From Stagnimonas aquatica (GTDB taxonomy: Bacteria; Pseudomonadota; Gammaproteobacteria; Nevskiales; Nevskiaceae): DNA of 64,000 bases. Made by a program: the position numbers and the translations under genes. The notes under the pieces are model-generated. The model made no database searches, was not told where the DNA came from, and was given only the letters and a program-made list of their open reading frames with translations. Below are positions 49,927 through 58,574 of this stretch, in pieces (the first letter of the stretch is position 1; each line of letters begins with the position of its first letter). The stretch covers positions 124,001 through 188,000 of the forward strand of contig NZ_RJVO01000003.1 in NCBI RefSeq assembly GCF_003730135.1, in the 5' to 3' direction.

Positions 49927-51148
49927 AGGCCGGCGGTTCGGCTTCCGACCACAGGCAGACCCGGTCCCGGCCGCCGGTCTTGGCGCGATACAGCGCGGTG
50001 TCGGCGCGCGCCACCAGGGTTTCGGTACTGGTCAGCCGGTTGGCCAGGGCGCTGGCGACGCCGACGCTGGTGCTGACCCGTACCTCCGGCAGCGGTTGCA
50101 GGGCGCGCACCGCCTCGCGCACGGCCTCGGCGTGCTGTTCGGCAGTCGCCGCGTCGACGCCGTAGAGGAACAGCGCAAACTCCTCGCCGCCCAGGCGTCC
50201 GACCACGTCCAGCGGTCGGCGCGCGAAACCGGCCAGCGCCTGCGCCACCCGGCGCAGGCAGTCGTCGCCGGCGAGATGCCCGTGGCGGTCGTTGAACTGC
50301 TTGAAATGGTCGACATCGACCGCCAGCACCGCCACCGGCTGCTGTTCGCGCTGGGCCTGACGCAGGATCGCGTCGCAGCGCTCGTACCAGGCGCGGTGGT
50401 TGCAGATGCCGGTCAGCGGGTCGTGTTCGGAGAGCTGGCGCAGCAGCTGCTGACGCAACCAGGCCAGTCGTTGAGCGCGTTCCTGCAGGTAGCAGGCGAT
50501 GGTACCCAGCACGGCGGCGACGGCGAGGAAAAAACCGTAGTCGAACAAAGCAGTCCCGCGGCTGCCGGCCAGCCACAGCGCGAACGGCGCCACCAGGGCG
50601 GTGAGCAGGGCCAGGATGGTGGCCTGGATCCAGGGCAGGCCGAGCAGGAAGAAGTCGTAGAACAGCTGGATCAGCAGCAGTTCGTGCGGGGCATGCAGTC
50701 CGTTTCGTTCACCCACAACACTGACCACCACCATGCCGACGGTGTTGGCGACCGCCACCAGCAGCGCCACCGACTGGATGTAGCGCCAGGCTCCGCGACG
50801 GAAACTGCAGGCCACCAGTAGGGCGTTGCTGGGAGCCACGAACAGCATCAGCCAGAACAACATGGGCTGATCGGTAAAGTGCTGCGAGCCCAGCCAGTCG
50901 TAGCCGATATAGATGCTGTAGAACAGCACCCCCAAGGCCACCGCCAGGCGTTGCAGCAGCAGATTGGTTTCCGAGCGATAGCGCAGGTAGTCGCGCTCCA
51001 GCCAGGATTCGAAGCCGATCTGCAGAGCCGAAGCGCAGCCGGAAGGCGAGCGCCAGCCACTGCGTTCCACCGCTTCCAGCGCGGCGCGCAGACGTTGCAG
51101 ATCGCTGATCTCGGTGGGCGGCTGGCGCGGACGCGGCGGGCTGTTCAT
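49925..51148 (-). CDS. Membrane-bound GGDEF diguanylate cyclase
   Basis: Protein of 407 aa. About six membrane segments occupy residues 65-225, with the first near LAVALGVLFYSIYIGY. The C-terminal GGDEF domain (about 240-400) has DPLTGICNHRAWYERC, VDVDHFKQFNDRHGH and the active-site RLGGEEFALFL. The catalytic signature GGEEF is intact, so c-di-GMP synthesis is expected. No RxxD inhibitory site four residues before GGEEF is obvious. It is alone, convergent with the S9 peptidase gene. Confidence 0.88.
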   Translation of the reverse strand: MNSPPRPRQPPTEISDLQRLRAALEAVERSGWRSPSGCASALQIGFESWLERDYLRYRSETNLLLQRLAVALGVLFYSIYIGYDWLGSQHFTDQPMLFWLMLFVAPSNALLVACSFRRGAWRYIQSVALLVAVANTVGMVVVSVVGERNGLHAPHELLLIQLFYDFFLLGLPWIQATILALLTALVAPFALWLAGSRGTALFDYGFFLAVAAVLGTIACYLQERAQRLAWLRQQLLRQLSEHDPLTGICNHRAWYERCDAILRQAQREQQPVAVLAVDVDHFKQFNDRHGHLAGDDCLRRVAQALAGFARRPLDVVGRLGGEEFALFLYGVDAATAEQHAEAVREAVRALQPLPEVRVSTSVGVASALANRLTSTETLVARADTALYRAKTGGRDRVCLWSEAEPPA

Positions 51149-51247
51149 GGAGGCGCTCCGGGTTCTGCGAGGGTCGTCGGCCGGCGCCGTCGCCCAGATA
51201 CAACAAGGCCCCCGATCAACGGGGGCCTGGTCCTTGCCCGATGCAAC

Positions 51248-51324
<77 letters not shown>

Positions 51325-51384
51325 AATCGTTTTGCAGGGGCGCGAAGTTTAAGGAATGACCGCAGTGGCGTCGAGTGCCGGTGG

Positions 51385-52482
51385 TCAGACATTGAAGCGG
51401 AAGTGCATCACGTCGCCTTCCGCCACGAGGTATTCCTTGCCTTCCAGCCGCCATTTGCCGGCTTCCTTGGCGCCGGCTTCGCCCTTGTACTGGATGAAAT
51501 CCTCGTAGGCGATCACTTCGGCGCGGATGAAGCCCTTCTCGAAATCGGTGTGGATCACCGCCGCCGCCTGCGGCGCGGTGGCGCCCTTCTTGACCTGCCA
51601 GGCGCGGACTTCCTGCACGCCGGCGGTGAAGTAGGTCTGCAAGCCCAGCAGGGCGTAGCCGGCGCGGATGACCCGGTTCAGGCCCGGCTCCTCCAGTCCC
51701 AGATCCTTCAGGAACTCGGCCTTGTCGGCCTCGTCGAGCTGGCCGATCTCGGCCTCGATGGCGGCGCACACCGCGACCACCTGGGCGCCTTCCTTGGCGG
51801 CGTAGGCCTGCACCTTCGAGAGGTTGGCGTTGCCGTTCTTCAGCGAGGCCTCGTCGACGTTGGCGATATAGAGCGCCGGCTTGGCGGTGATCAGCATCAG
51901 GTCGCGGATCGCCAGCTTCTCGTCGGCGTCGAGGTTCAAGGCCCGCACCGCCTGGCCTTCGTTGAGGTGGGCCTGCACGCGCTCCAGCACCAGTTGCCGG
52001 GCGGCGGCGTCCTTGTTGCCGGCGCGCACCAGCTTGGCATTGCGCTCCACCGCCTTGGTGACGCTGTCGAGATCGGCCAGCGCCAGCTCGGTGTTGATGA
52101 CCTCGATGTCGCGGATCGGATCGACGCCGCCGCTGACGTGGATGATGTCGTCGTTGACGAAGCAGCGGGTGACGTGGGCGATGGCGTCGGTTTCGCGGAT
52201 GTGGCCCAGGAACTGGTTGCCCAGGCCTTCGCCCTTGGAAGCACCCGCGACCAGGCCGGCGATGTCGACGAATTCCACCGTGGTCGCCACCGTTTTGTTC
52301 GGTTTGACGATGGCGGCCAGCGCCTCAAGGCGCTTGTCCGGCACCGGCACGATGCCGACATTGGGCTCGATGGTGCAGAACGGATAGTTTTCCGCCGCCG
52401 CGTTCTGGGCGTTGGTCAGGGCGTTGAAGAGCGTCGATTTGCCGACGTTGGGGAGCCCGACGATGCCGCACTTGATGCCCAT
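51385..52482 (-). CDS. ychF: Redox-regulated ATPase YchF
   Basis: YchF of 365 aa, an Obg-family P-loop protein that prefers ATP. It begins [20 protein letters not shown] (G1), has the DIAGL and NVDEASL motifs, and ends with the TGS-like domain [17 protein letters not shown]...[10 protein letters not shown]. Its roles in ribosome binding and oxidative-stress response come from E. coli. GGAG lies seven bases before the ATG. Just downstream of pth; the two are conserved neighbours. Confidence 0.95.
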   Translation of the reverse strand: MGIKCGIVGLPNVGKSTLFNALTNAQNAAAENYPFCTIEPNVGIVPVPDKRLEALAAIVKPNKTVATTVEFVDIAGLVAGASKGEGLGNQFLGHIRETDAIAHVTRCFVNDDIIHVSGGVDPIRDIEVINTELALADLDSVTKAVERNAKLVRAGNKDAAARQLVLERVQAHLNEGQAVRALNLDADEKLAIRDLMLITAKPALYIANVDEASLKNGNANLSKVQAYAAKEGAQVVAVCAAIEAEIGQLDEADKAEFLKDLGLEEPGLNRVIRAGYALLGLQTYFTAGVQEVRAWQVKKGATAPQAAAVIHTDFEKGFIRAEVIAYEDFIQYKGEAGAKEAGKWRLEGKEYLVAEGDVMHFRFNV

Positions 52483-52544
52483 GGAATAACTCCGGAAAAC
52501 TTAAAAAATGAGAAAAGGGAAAGGCCGGCCGGGGGAGGGAGTTG

Positions 52545-53147
52545 CTACTCCGCCTTCCCGTGGCCCGCGTCCCGGCTGTGCAACTGTTGCAGCGCCTTGT
52601 CCCAACTCTGGCCCAGCCAGACCGGCAGTGCATCGGCGGCGCGCGCCATGCCCTGGTGGATGGCGTCCTCGTCGGCTTTCGACGGCCGGCCGAGCACGTA
52701 GTTGAGCACCAGATTCTTGTCGCCGGGATGGCCGATGCCGATACGCAGGCGCCGGTAGCCATCGCCCAGCGGCTTGTGGATGTCGCGCAGGCCGTTGTGG
52801 CCGCCGTGTCCACCGCCCAGCTTCAGGCGCATTTCTCCGGCTGGCAGATCCAGTTCGTCGTGCGCCACCAGCAGCTCGGCCGGCGTCAACTTGTAGAACT
52901 GCATCAGCGCCTGCACCGCCTGACCGGAACGGTTCATGAAGGTCGAGGGTTTGAGCAGCAAGACCTCGCTGCCTTCGATCCTGACCCGCGCCAACTGCCC
53001 GAAGAACTTGCTCTCGGTGCGGAAACTGCCGCGCCAGCGCTCGGCCACGGCATCGGCAAACCAGAAGCCGGCGTTGTGGCGGGTTCGTTCGTATTCCGGT
53101 CCGGGATTGCCCAGGCCGACGATGGCGATGAGAGCGGGGGCGGGCAT
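52545..53147 (-). CDS. pth: Peptidyl-tRNA hydrolase
   Basis: Pth of 200 aa, releasing peptides from dropped-off peptidyl-tRNA. Key residues Asn14 (GLGNPG) and the catalytic His24 (RTRHNAG) are present, and PSTFMNRSGQAVQAL and HDELDLPAGEMRLK are family segments. C-terminus extends a little past the usual end. Upstream lies rplY; a weak hairpin sits between them. Confidence 0.95.
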   Translation of the reverse strand: MPAPALIAIVGLGNPGPEYERTRHNAGFWFADAVAERWRGSFRTESKFFGQLARVRIEGSEVLLLKPSTFMNRSGQAVQALMQFYKLTPAELLVAHDELDLPAGEMRLKLGGGHGGHNGLRDIHKPLGDGYRRLRIGIGHPGDKNLVLNYVLGRPSKADEDAIHQGMARAADALPVWLGQSWDKALQQLHSRDAGHGKAE

Positions 53148-53161
53148 GGGGCTCTAAAGCG

Positions 53162-53195
53162 AAAACCCCATCCGGTTCTTGCGAGCGGATGGGGT
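53162..53195 (-). terminator. Weak terminator or attenuator between rplY and pth
   Basis: A 10-bp perfect stem (53195-53186 with 53174-53165, minus-strand order) is followed by only four Ts. Partial readthrough into pth is likely. Confidence 0.5.
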
Positions 53196-53276
53196 CGGCA
53201 ACGGTGGCAAGCAACCACCGGGTGGTGCCGTCGGAGCCCGGTTCGAGGACCGGGCGCCGTCGGCGCCGACCGCGGC

Positions 53277-53963
53277 TTACTTCTTCTTGGGCGCAGCCTT
53301 GGCCGGAGCCGCAGCGGCCGCAGGGGCCTTCTGGTTGGCAGCCGGCACATCGGCGGCGGCCGGAGCGGCGGCGGCTTCTTCCACCACCTTCGGCGCGTGC
53401 ACGGCGCAGACGCTGTCGTCCTTGCCACGCAGCAGGCTGGTCAGCTTCACGCCTTCCGGCAGGCTCAGCTCGGAGAGGTGGATCGACTGGTTCAGTTCCA
53501 GCTTGGAGACATCCACCGAGATGTACTCGGGCAGGTCCTTCGGCAGGCACTCGACTTCCACTTCATTGTGGACGTGTTCGAGCTTGCCGCCGCCGAGCTT
53601 GACGCCGGGGGCGGCTTCAGCGCCCACGAAGTGCAGCGGCACGGCGCGACGCAGCAGCTTGTCGGCGAGGATGCGGTAGAGGTCGAGGTGCAGGATGTCC
53701 TCGTGGCGCAGCGGGTGACGCTGCAGGTCCTTGAGCACGACCTGTTGCTGCTTGCCGCCAACGTCCAGGGTCAGGATGTGGCTGTAGAAGGCCTCGGTCT
53801 TGAGGTGGTTCTTCAGCTCGTTGTGGTCAACGACGAGCGACTGCGCGCCTTCATGACCACCGTACAGCACGGCAGGGACCTTGCCCTCACGACGCAGGCG
53901 GCGGCTCGCACCCTTGCCCTGATCGTTGCGGACTTCGGCGTTGACGACGAAGGATTCTTTCAT
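53277..53963 (-). CDS. rplY: 50S ribosomal protein L25/general stress protein Ctc
   Basis: L25 of the long Ctc (TL5) type, 228 aa. The N-terminal 5S rRNA-binding domain has AEVRNDQGKGASRRLRREGKVPAVLYGG; the C-terminal domain (about 95-190) has LPKDLPEYISVDVSKLELN. An Ala/Pro/Lys-rich tail of about 35 residues (VVEEAAAAPAA to APKKK) follows, longer than in most. GGAG is eight bases before the ATG. Leader hairpin and promoter upstream. Confidence 0.94.
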   Translation of the reverse strand: MKESFVVNAEVRNDQGKGASRRLRREGKVPAVLYGGHEGAQSLVVDHNELKNHLKTEAFYSHILTLDVGGKQQQVVLKDLQRHPLRHEDILHLDLYRILADKLLRRAVPLHFVGAEAAPGVKLGGGKLEHVHNEVEVECLPKDLPEYISVDVSKLELNQSIHLSELSLPEGVKLTSLLRGKDDSVCAVHAPKVVEEAAAAPAAADVPAANQKAPAAAAAPAKAAPKKK

Positions 53964-53987
53964 GGGACTACTCCGGAAATGGTGAAT

Positions 53988-54024
53988 CTTTCGCCTGCGA
54001 CCGGGCGAAAGGGCGCGGAGTATA
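53988..54024 (-). promoter_or_regulatory. rplY -10 element and leader hairpin
   Basis: On the minus strand TATACT (54024-54019) precedes a perfect 8-bp hairpin, CTTTCGCC-type stem (54011-54004 with 53995-53988), at the very 5' end of the expected transcript; rplY starts 24 bases later. No good -35. A 5' stabilising or regulatory stem is possible. Confidence 0.4.
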
Positions 54025-54069
54025 GCCGCACCGGGGTGCCGGGCGGTAGTCGAACCGCGTGGGCCGACC

Positions 54070-55020
54070 TCAGTCGTCGTATAGCGAGCTGACCGATTCC
54101 TCGGCGCTGACGCGGCGGATGGTCTCGGCGAGCAGGCCGCCGATCGACAACTGGCGGATCTTGCCGCAGGCGGCGGCGTCCGGCGCCAGCGGGATGGTGT
54201 CGGTCACCACCAGCGAGTCGAGGGTGGAATTCATCAGGTTGCTGACCGCGTTGCCGGACAGCACTGCGTGGGTGACATAGGCCACCACCTTCACCGCGCC
54301 GGCTTCCTTGAGCGCGTCGGCGGCCTTGCCGAGGGTGCCGGCGGTATCCACCAAGTCGTCGATCATCACGCAGGTCTTGCCGCGCACGTCGCCGATGATG
54401 TTCATCACCTTCGACTCGTTCGGGCGCGGACGGCGTTTGTCGATGATCGCCAGGTCGGCATCGTCCAGGCGCTTGGCAAGGGCGCGGGCACGGACCACGC
54501 CGCCGACGTCGGGGGAGACGACGATCAGGTTGTCGTAGTTCTGGCGCCAGATGTCGCCGAGCAGGATCGGCGAGGCGTAGATGTTGTCGACGGCGACGTC
54601 GAAGAAGCCCTGGATCTGTTCGGCGTGCAGGTCGACGGTGACCACGCGATCGGCGCCGGAGTGCACCAGCATGTCGGCGACCACCTTGGCCGAGATCGGC
54701 ACGCGGGCGGAGCGGATGCGGCGATCCTGGCGGCTGTAGCCGAAGTAGGGCACCACGGCGGTGATGCGGCGCGCCGAGGAGCGCTCCAGCGCGTCCAGCA
54801 TCATGCACAGTTCCATGATGTGGTCGTTGGTGGGCGCGCAGGTCGGCTGGATCACGAACACGTCGCGGCCGCGCACGTTTTCCAGCAGCTCCACCTGCAC
54901 TTCGCCGTCGGAGAACTTGCCGACCGTAGCCTGGCCGAGCGGCAGCTTCAGGTAGTTGGCAATGTCCTGCGCCAGCTTGCGGTTGGCGTTGCCCGAGAAG
55001 AGCATCAGGGAGTCGGACAT
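54070..55020 (-). CDS. prs: Ribose-phosphate pyrophosphokinase
   Basis: PRPP synthetase of 316 aa, feeding purine, pyrimidine, histidine and tryptophan synthesis. Family motifs: [49 protein letters not shown] and the PRPP-binding [22 protein letters not shown] precedes the ATG. Expressed with or near tRNA-Gln, as in Pseudomonas. Confidence 0.98.
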   Translation of the reverse strand: MSDSLMLFSGNANRKLAQDIANYLKLPLGQATVGKFSDGEVQVELLENVRGRDVFVIQPTCAPTNDHIMELCMMLDALERSSARRITAVVPYFGYSRQDRRIRSARVPISAKVVADMLVHSGADRVVTVDLHAEQIQGFFDVAVDNIYASPILLGDIWRQNYDNLIVVSPDVGGVVRARALAKRLDDADLAIIDKRRPRPNESKVMNIIGDVRGKTCVMIDDLVDTAGTLGKAADALKEAGAVKVVAYVTHAVLSGNAVSNLMNSTLDSLVVTDTIPLAPDAAACGKIRQLSIGGLLAETIRRVSAEESVSSLYDD

Positions 55021-55057
55021 GCTGCGGTTCCTGTTCGGTGCCGGTTCTGTGGGTTGG

Positions 55058-55152
55058 TCATTCCCGCACGGGCGGGAATCCAGTTTTGCTCATGGCTCCC
55101 CAGCTCGTGGTCAATGACGAAACTGGACCCCCGCCTGCGCGGGGGGCATTTT
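55058..55152. repeat. Inverted pair of an intergenic GC-rich repeat
   Basis: The left arm has TCATTCCCGCACGGGCGGGA followed by ATCCAG; the right arm is an inverted copy ending near 55152 in CCCCGCCTGCGCGGGGGG. Such TTCCCGC...GCGGGAATCCAG units recur between genes in many Proteobacteria. Here the pair fills most of the 150 bases between prs and tRNA-Gln. Origin and role unknown. Confidence 0.6.
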
Positions 55153-55172
55153 TTGCGCCAAAGCGCAAAAAA

Positions 55173-55247
55173 TGGCTGGGGCGGATGGATTCGAACCACC
55201 GATTGGCAGGATCAAAACCTGCTGCCTTACCACTTGGCGACGCCCCA
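55173..55247 (-). tRNA. tRNA-Gln (anticodon TTG)
   Basis: 75 nt with encoded CCA. Acceptor TGGGGCG/CGCCCCA, anticodon arm GCAGG-TTTTGAT-CCTGC giving TTG, and the T arm has GGTTCGAATCC. Only three bases separate it from the ispE stop codon, so it is probably processed from that transcript. Confidence 0.95.
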
Positions 55248-55250
55248 ACA

Positions 55251-56096
55251 TCAAGCGGCGCGAATTATAGCCGCGAGGGGAGAGACATTCAGCCCACGGG
55301 CGGCGAATCCGCGCCATTCGGTCGGCGCCGCTGCGGCGGTGGCGCGGGCCAGGCCCTCGTCCTCGCAGGCGGCGAACACCGCGCTGCCGGTGCCGGACAT
55401 GCGGGCATCCAGGCCGCGCGCCGCCAGCCAGCGCAAGGCTTCGGCCACCGGCGGATAGCGCGCGGCGGTCACCGCCGTGCAATCGTTGTGGCCGGCGCCA
55501 GCCAGGTAGTCGGCGAACGAGATCGGCGCGCTGTCGCGCTTCAGCTCAGGGGCGCCGAACACGGCGGCGGTGGCGACATGCACCGTCGGCACCAGCACCA
55601 CGTACCAGGGCTCGGGCAGCAGCACGGGCGTCAGTTGCTCGCCCACGCCCTCGGCCCAGGCCGCCAGGCCGCGCACGAAGACCGGCACGTCGGCGCCCAG
55701 TTTCAGACCGATGGCGGCAAGCTGGTCGCTGTCGAGGCCGCAGGCCCAGAGCCGGTTGAGCGCCACCAGCACGGTGGCGGCATCGGAAGAGCCACCTCCT
55801 AGGCCGGCGCCGGTGGGCGTGCGCTTGTCGACGGCGATGTCCACACCTTGGCTGCCCGGGCAGGCGGCGCGCAGCGCGCGAGCGGCGCGGATGGCGAGAT
55901 CGCTGTCCTCGGGAATCTCCGCCGGGCCGGCGCTGCGGCGTATTTCGGCGTCCTCACGGAGCCGGAAGCGCAGTTCGTCGCCGTGATCGAGGAACTGGAA
56001 CAGGGTCTGGAGCCGGTGATAGCCGTCGGCACGGCGGCCAAGCACGTGCAGGAACAGGTTGATCTTGGCCGGCGCCGGCCAGACCTCCGGAATCAC
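55251..56096 (-). CDS. ispE: 4-diphosphocytidyl-2-C-methyl-D-erythritol kinase
   Basis: IspE of 281 aa, phosphorylating CDP-ME in the non-mevalonate isoprenoid pathway. GHMP-kinase features: WPAPAKINLFLHVLGRRADGYH at the start, PTGAGLGGGSSDAATVLVALN (ATP-binding loop) and MSGTGSAVFAAC near the end. GTG start overlaps the lolB stop by four bases (GTGA). Between lolB and tRNA-Gln as in Pseudomonas. Confidence 0.96.
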   Translation of the reverse strand: MIPEVWPAPAKINLFLHVLGRRADGYHRLQTLFQFLDHGDELRFRLREDAEIRRSAGPAEIPEDSDLAIRAARALRAACPGSQGVDIAVDKRTPTGAGLGGGSSDAATVLVALNRLWACGLDSDQLAAIGLKLGADVPVFVRGLAAWAEGVGEQLTPVLLPEPWYVVLVPTVHVATAAVFGAPELKRDSAPISFADYLAGAGHNDCTAVTAARYPPVAEALRWLAARGLDARMSGTGSAVFAACEDEGLARATAAAAPTEWRGFAARGLNVSPLAAIIRAA

Positions 56097-56722
56097 GGCG
56101 CGCTCAGGGCCGGCGGGGCGCCGAGGCTGAGGTTTTCGATCAGCAGCAGCGCCTGCCAGTTGTCCTGCTGCGCCTCGATGCGGCCGGGCAGGCTGGGTGT
56201 GCCGGGACGCCAGTCGGCAAAGCGCAGCTGCCAGCCCAGCTGGCGGAAGCCGAGCGGACGACCGTCGGCATCAAGCTGCAACTGCGCCTCGGCGTCCGGG
56301 GCCGGCAGGCCCAGCACCCACCAGCGCAGCGCGGCCAGTGGCAGCCGCCAGCCGGTGCGGGCGGCGAGCACGACCTCGGGTTCGGCGGTGACCAGGTCGA
56401 GATCCTTGCCCTTGATCGCCACCAGGGCTTCGTCGCCTTCCAGGCTCAGCGCGCCGGCGCCGAAGGGGCCGCTCAGGCGCAACCGGAAGCGGCTGCCGGC
56501 CTGCTGCCAGCGCAGACTGCCGGACAGGCCGCCGCCTTTCGCGGCCAGGCGGCCCTGAAGCTCAAAGCCGTCCTGGGCTCCCAGCTGGCTGCGGCGTTGT
56601 TCCCAGGCGCGGCTGACTTGCTCCAGCCCGGTGCCGGTCGATGGCGGTTGCACACTGGCGCAGGCGCCCAGCCCGCTCGCCAGGGCCAGTGCCAGCAGCA
56701 ATCTGGCGGCGGAAACCGGCAT
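56093..56722 (-). CDS. lolB: Outer-membrane lipoprotein-insertion protein LolB
   Basis: LolB of 209 aa, receiving lipoproteins from LolA at the outer membrane. Lipobox LGAC ends at Cys21. The later FELQGRLAAKGGGLSGSLRWQQ, RLRLSGPFGAGALSLEGDEA and FRQLGWQLRFADWR are LolB patterns; GWQLRFADWR carries the conserved Trp. Overlaps ispE by four bases and lies three bases after the TPR gene. Confidence 0.93.
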   Translation of the reverse strand: MPVSAARLLLALALASGLGACASVQPPSTGTGLEQVSRAWEQRRSQLGAQDGFELQGRLAAKGGGLSGSLRWQQAGSRFRLRLSGPFGAGALSLEGDEALVAIKGKDLDLVTAEPEVVLAARTGWRLPLAALRWWVLGLPAPDAEAQLQLDADGRPLGFRQLGWQLRFADWRPGTPSLPGRIEAQQDNWQALLLIENLSLGAPPALSAP

Positions 56723-56725
56723 CGC

Positions 56726-58444
56726 TCAGCGGGTCGGCGCCAGGCGCTGGATGGTCTCGCGCAACACCCGGTGCTCGGGGTCGAGCTTGCTGGCGCTGTC
56801 CCAGATCGCCCGCGCGCGGTCCTTCTCGCCGAGCGTCCACAGCACCTCGCCGAGGTGGGCGGCGACTTCCGCGTCCTGGAAGATTTCGTAGGCACGCACC
56901 AGCGGCGGCAGTGCCTCGCGCGGCTTGCCCTGCTTGAACAGTACCCAGCCCAGCGAGTCGAGCACCGCCGGGTCGTTCGGGCTCAGTTCGGCGGCGCGGC
57001 CGATCAGCTTGGCCGCCTCCTCGTAGCGGTTGCTGTGCACGGTCAGCAGATAGCCCAGGGCGTTGAGCGCGCGGGCGTCGTTGGCGTCCTTGGCGAGCAC
57101 GCGCCTCAGGTCGGCCTCGGACAGCTCCATGCGCCCCATGCGCTCGTGCAGCAGGGCGCGGGCGTAGAGCAGCTCGGCGTCGTCCGGGATTTCCTTGAGC
57201 GCGTTGTCGTAGACGCTCAGCGCTTCCAGAACGGCATCCTGCTGGCTCAGTAGCTCGCCTTCGGCGGCGTACAGCCGGCTCGCCAGCGGCGGGAACTGCG
57301 CGCGCAGGCCAGACAGCAGCTGGCGCGCTTCCGGCATCCGCCGCAGCTGCGACAGCATGCGGGCGCGGCGCAGATAGGCGTCGAAGGCCTGCGAGCCGGC
57401 CTGCACCCGCTCGTACCAACCCAGGGCTACCTCCGGCTGGCGGCGCATCTCGGCAATCCGGCCCAGGTAGTAGGCGGCGTCGTGACGGCGCTCGGCATTG
57501 TCGAGCAGGAGCTTCAGATGCGGTTCGGCCTCGTCGGGCTTGCGCTCGTCGAGCAGCAGCAGGGCCAGGGCGAAGTGGGCGTCGGCATTGCCGGGGTCTA
57601 GCTTAAGCACTTTCAGCAACTGCTCGCGGGCCGGGATGCGCTGGTTGGCGTCGATCAGCAGCTTGCTGTAGCCCAGTCGCAGCTCGGCAGGGCTCTTTTG
57701 CTCGCGCACCAGGTTCTCGAACGCCGCGTCAGCGCCCGCCACATCGCCCTTCTTGACCAAGGCGCCGACCAGCAGCAGCGTCGACTCCCGCTCGTTGGGG
57801 GCCAGCCGCAGGGCCTCGCGGGCGGCCTTTTCGGTGAGCGCGGCGTCGTCGAAGCGGAAGGCCAGCAAGGCCAGCGCTCGTTGGGCGCCTGGCAGTTGCG
57901 GTTTTTCCGCGACCAGCGTCTTCATCAGGGCCAGCGCCGGCTCGGCGGTTTCGCGGTCCTGCGACAGCAGCAGGGCGACGTGGCGGTAACCGTCGGACTC
58001 GCCGCCCGGGTGTCCCTTGACGATGGCCTGGCACTGCGCGAGCGCCTCGGCGCTGTTGCCGGCGCGCAAGCTCAGCCGCGCCAGCACCTCGCGCGCTTCC
58101 AGGCTGGAGGGCTCGGCCGACAGCCACTTGCGGGCGGCGGCCAGGGCCAGGTCTTCGCGCTTGGCGGCCAGGGCCATGGCGGTGGCGCGGGCGGCCAGCG
58201 CCGGGTCGGGCGAGAACTCCAGGGCGCGGAGGAATTCCTGCGCCGCCATTTCCGGCATCTGCCGGCCGGCGGCCATCTCGCCCGCCAGTACGTGGTACTG
58301 GGCCTGGGCCTGCGGCGAGCGCAGGGCCGGCGCCGGCTCGGCCGTGGCCAAGGCCGTCGGCGAATGGGCGAGGGCGGCGGCCCAGATCAACAGGATGGGG
58401 AGGCTGAGGTGAGCGGGTACGCGGCTGGCGCTGGCTTCCAACAC
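56726..58444 (-). CDS. Exported tetratricopeptide-repeat protein
   Basis: Protein of about 572 aa. An N-terminal signal-like hydrophobic stretch (LPILLIWAAALAHS), then 13 or so TPR units over most of the length (for example LARLSLRAGNSAEALAQCQA, LQLDPGNADAHFALALLLL-like, and near the end LSPNDPAVLDSLGWVLFKQG). The same TPR gene precedes lolB in Pseudomonas; role probably as a periplasmic or inner-membrane scaffold. Start uncertain: GTG 58444 (MLEASASRVPAHL) was taken because the frame further upstream has no credible start before the hemA promoter. Confidence 0.8.
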   Translation of the reverse strand: MLEASASRVPAHLSLPILLIWAAALAHSPTALATAEPAPALRSPQAQAQYHVLAGEMAAGRQMPEMAAQEFLRALEFSPDPALAARATAMALAAKREDLALAAARKWLSAEPSSLEAREVLARLSLRAGNSAEALAQCQAIVKGHPGGESDGYRHVALLLSQDRETAEPALALMKTLVAEKPQLPGAQRALALLAFRFDDAALTEKAAREALRLAPNERESTLLLVGALVKKGDVAGADAAFENLVREQKSPAELRLGYSKLLIDANQRIPAREQLLKVLKLDPGNADAHFALALLLLDERKPDEAEPHLKLLLDNAERRHDAAYYLGRIAEMRRQPEVALGWYERVQAGSQAFDAYLRRARMLSQLRRMPEARQLLSGLRAQFPPLASRLYAAEGELLSQQDAVLEALSVYDNALKEIPDDAELLYARALLHERMGRMELSEADLRRVLAKDANDARALNALGYLLTVHSNRYEEAAKLIGRAAELSPNDPAVLDSLGWVLFKQGKPREALPPLVRAYEIFQDAEVAAHLGEVLWTLGEKDRARAIWDSASKLDPEHRVLRETIQRLAPTR

Positions 58445-58521
58445 GGGGCGTCTGTCTCTGGATGGGCCAGCGATCAGGGCGCTGGACGAGGCGGATTTTA
58501 CGCCCACCGGCGGGCGTTCGC

Positions 58522-58551
58522 TTGTCGGCCTTTCGGAGGATGCGGGACAAT
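58522..58551 (+). promoter_or_regulatory. Possible hemA promoter
   Basis: TTGTCG (58522-58527), 18-bp spacer, GACAAT (58546-58551), 24 bases before the hemA ATG, in the divergent gap to the TPR gene. Moderate match. Confidence 0.4.
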
Positions 58552-58574
58552 GTGTACCTGTTACCGGTAGCCCC

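Noticed and set aside
48484-50076. Long plus-strand frame overlapping the S9 peptidase gene
   Set aside because: Arg/Gly-rich out-of-frame translation with no recognisable domain, overlapping a complete S9 peptidase.
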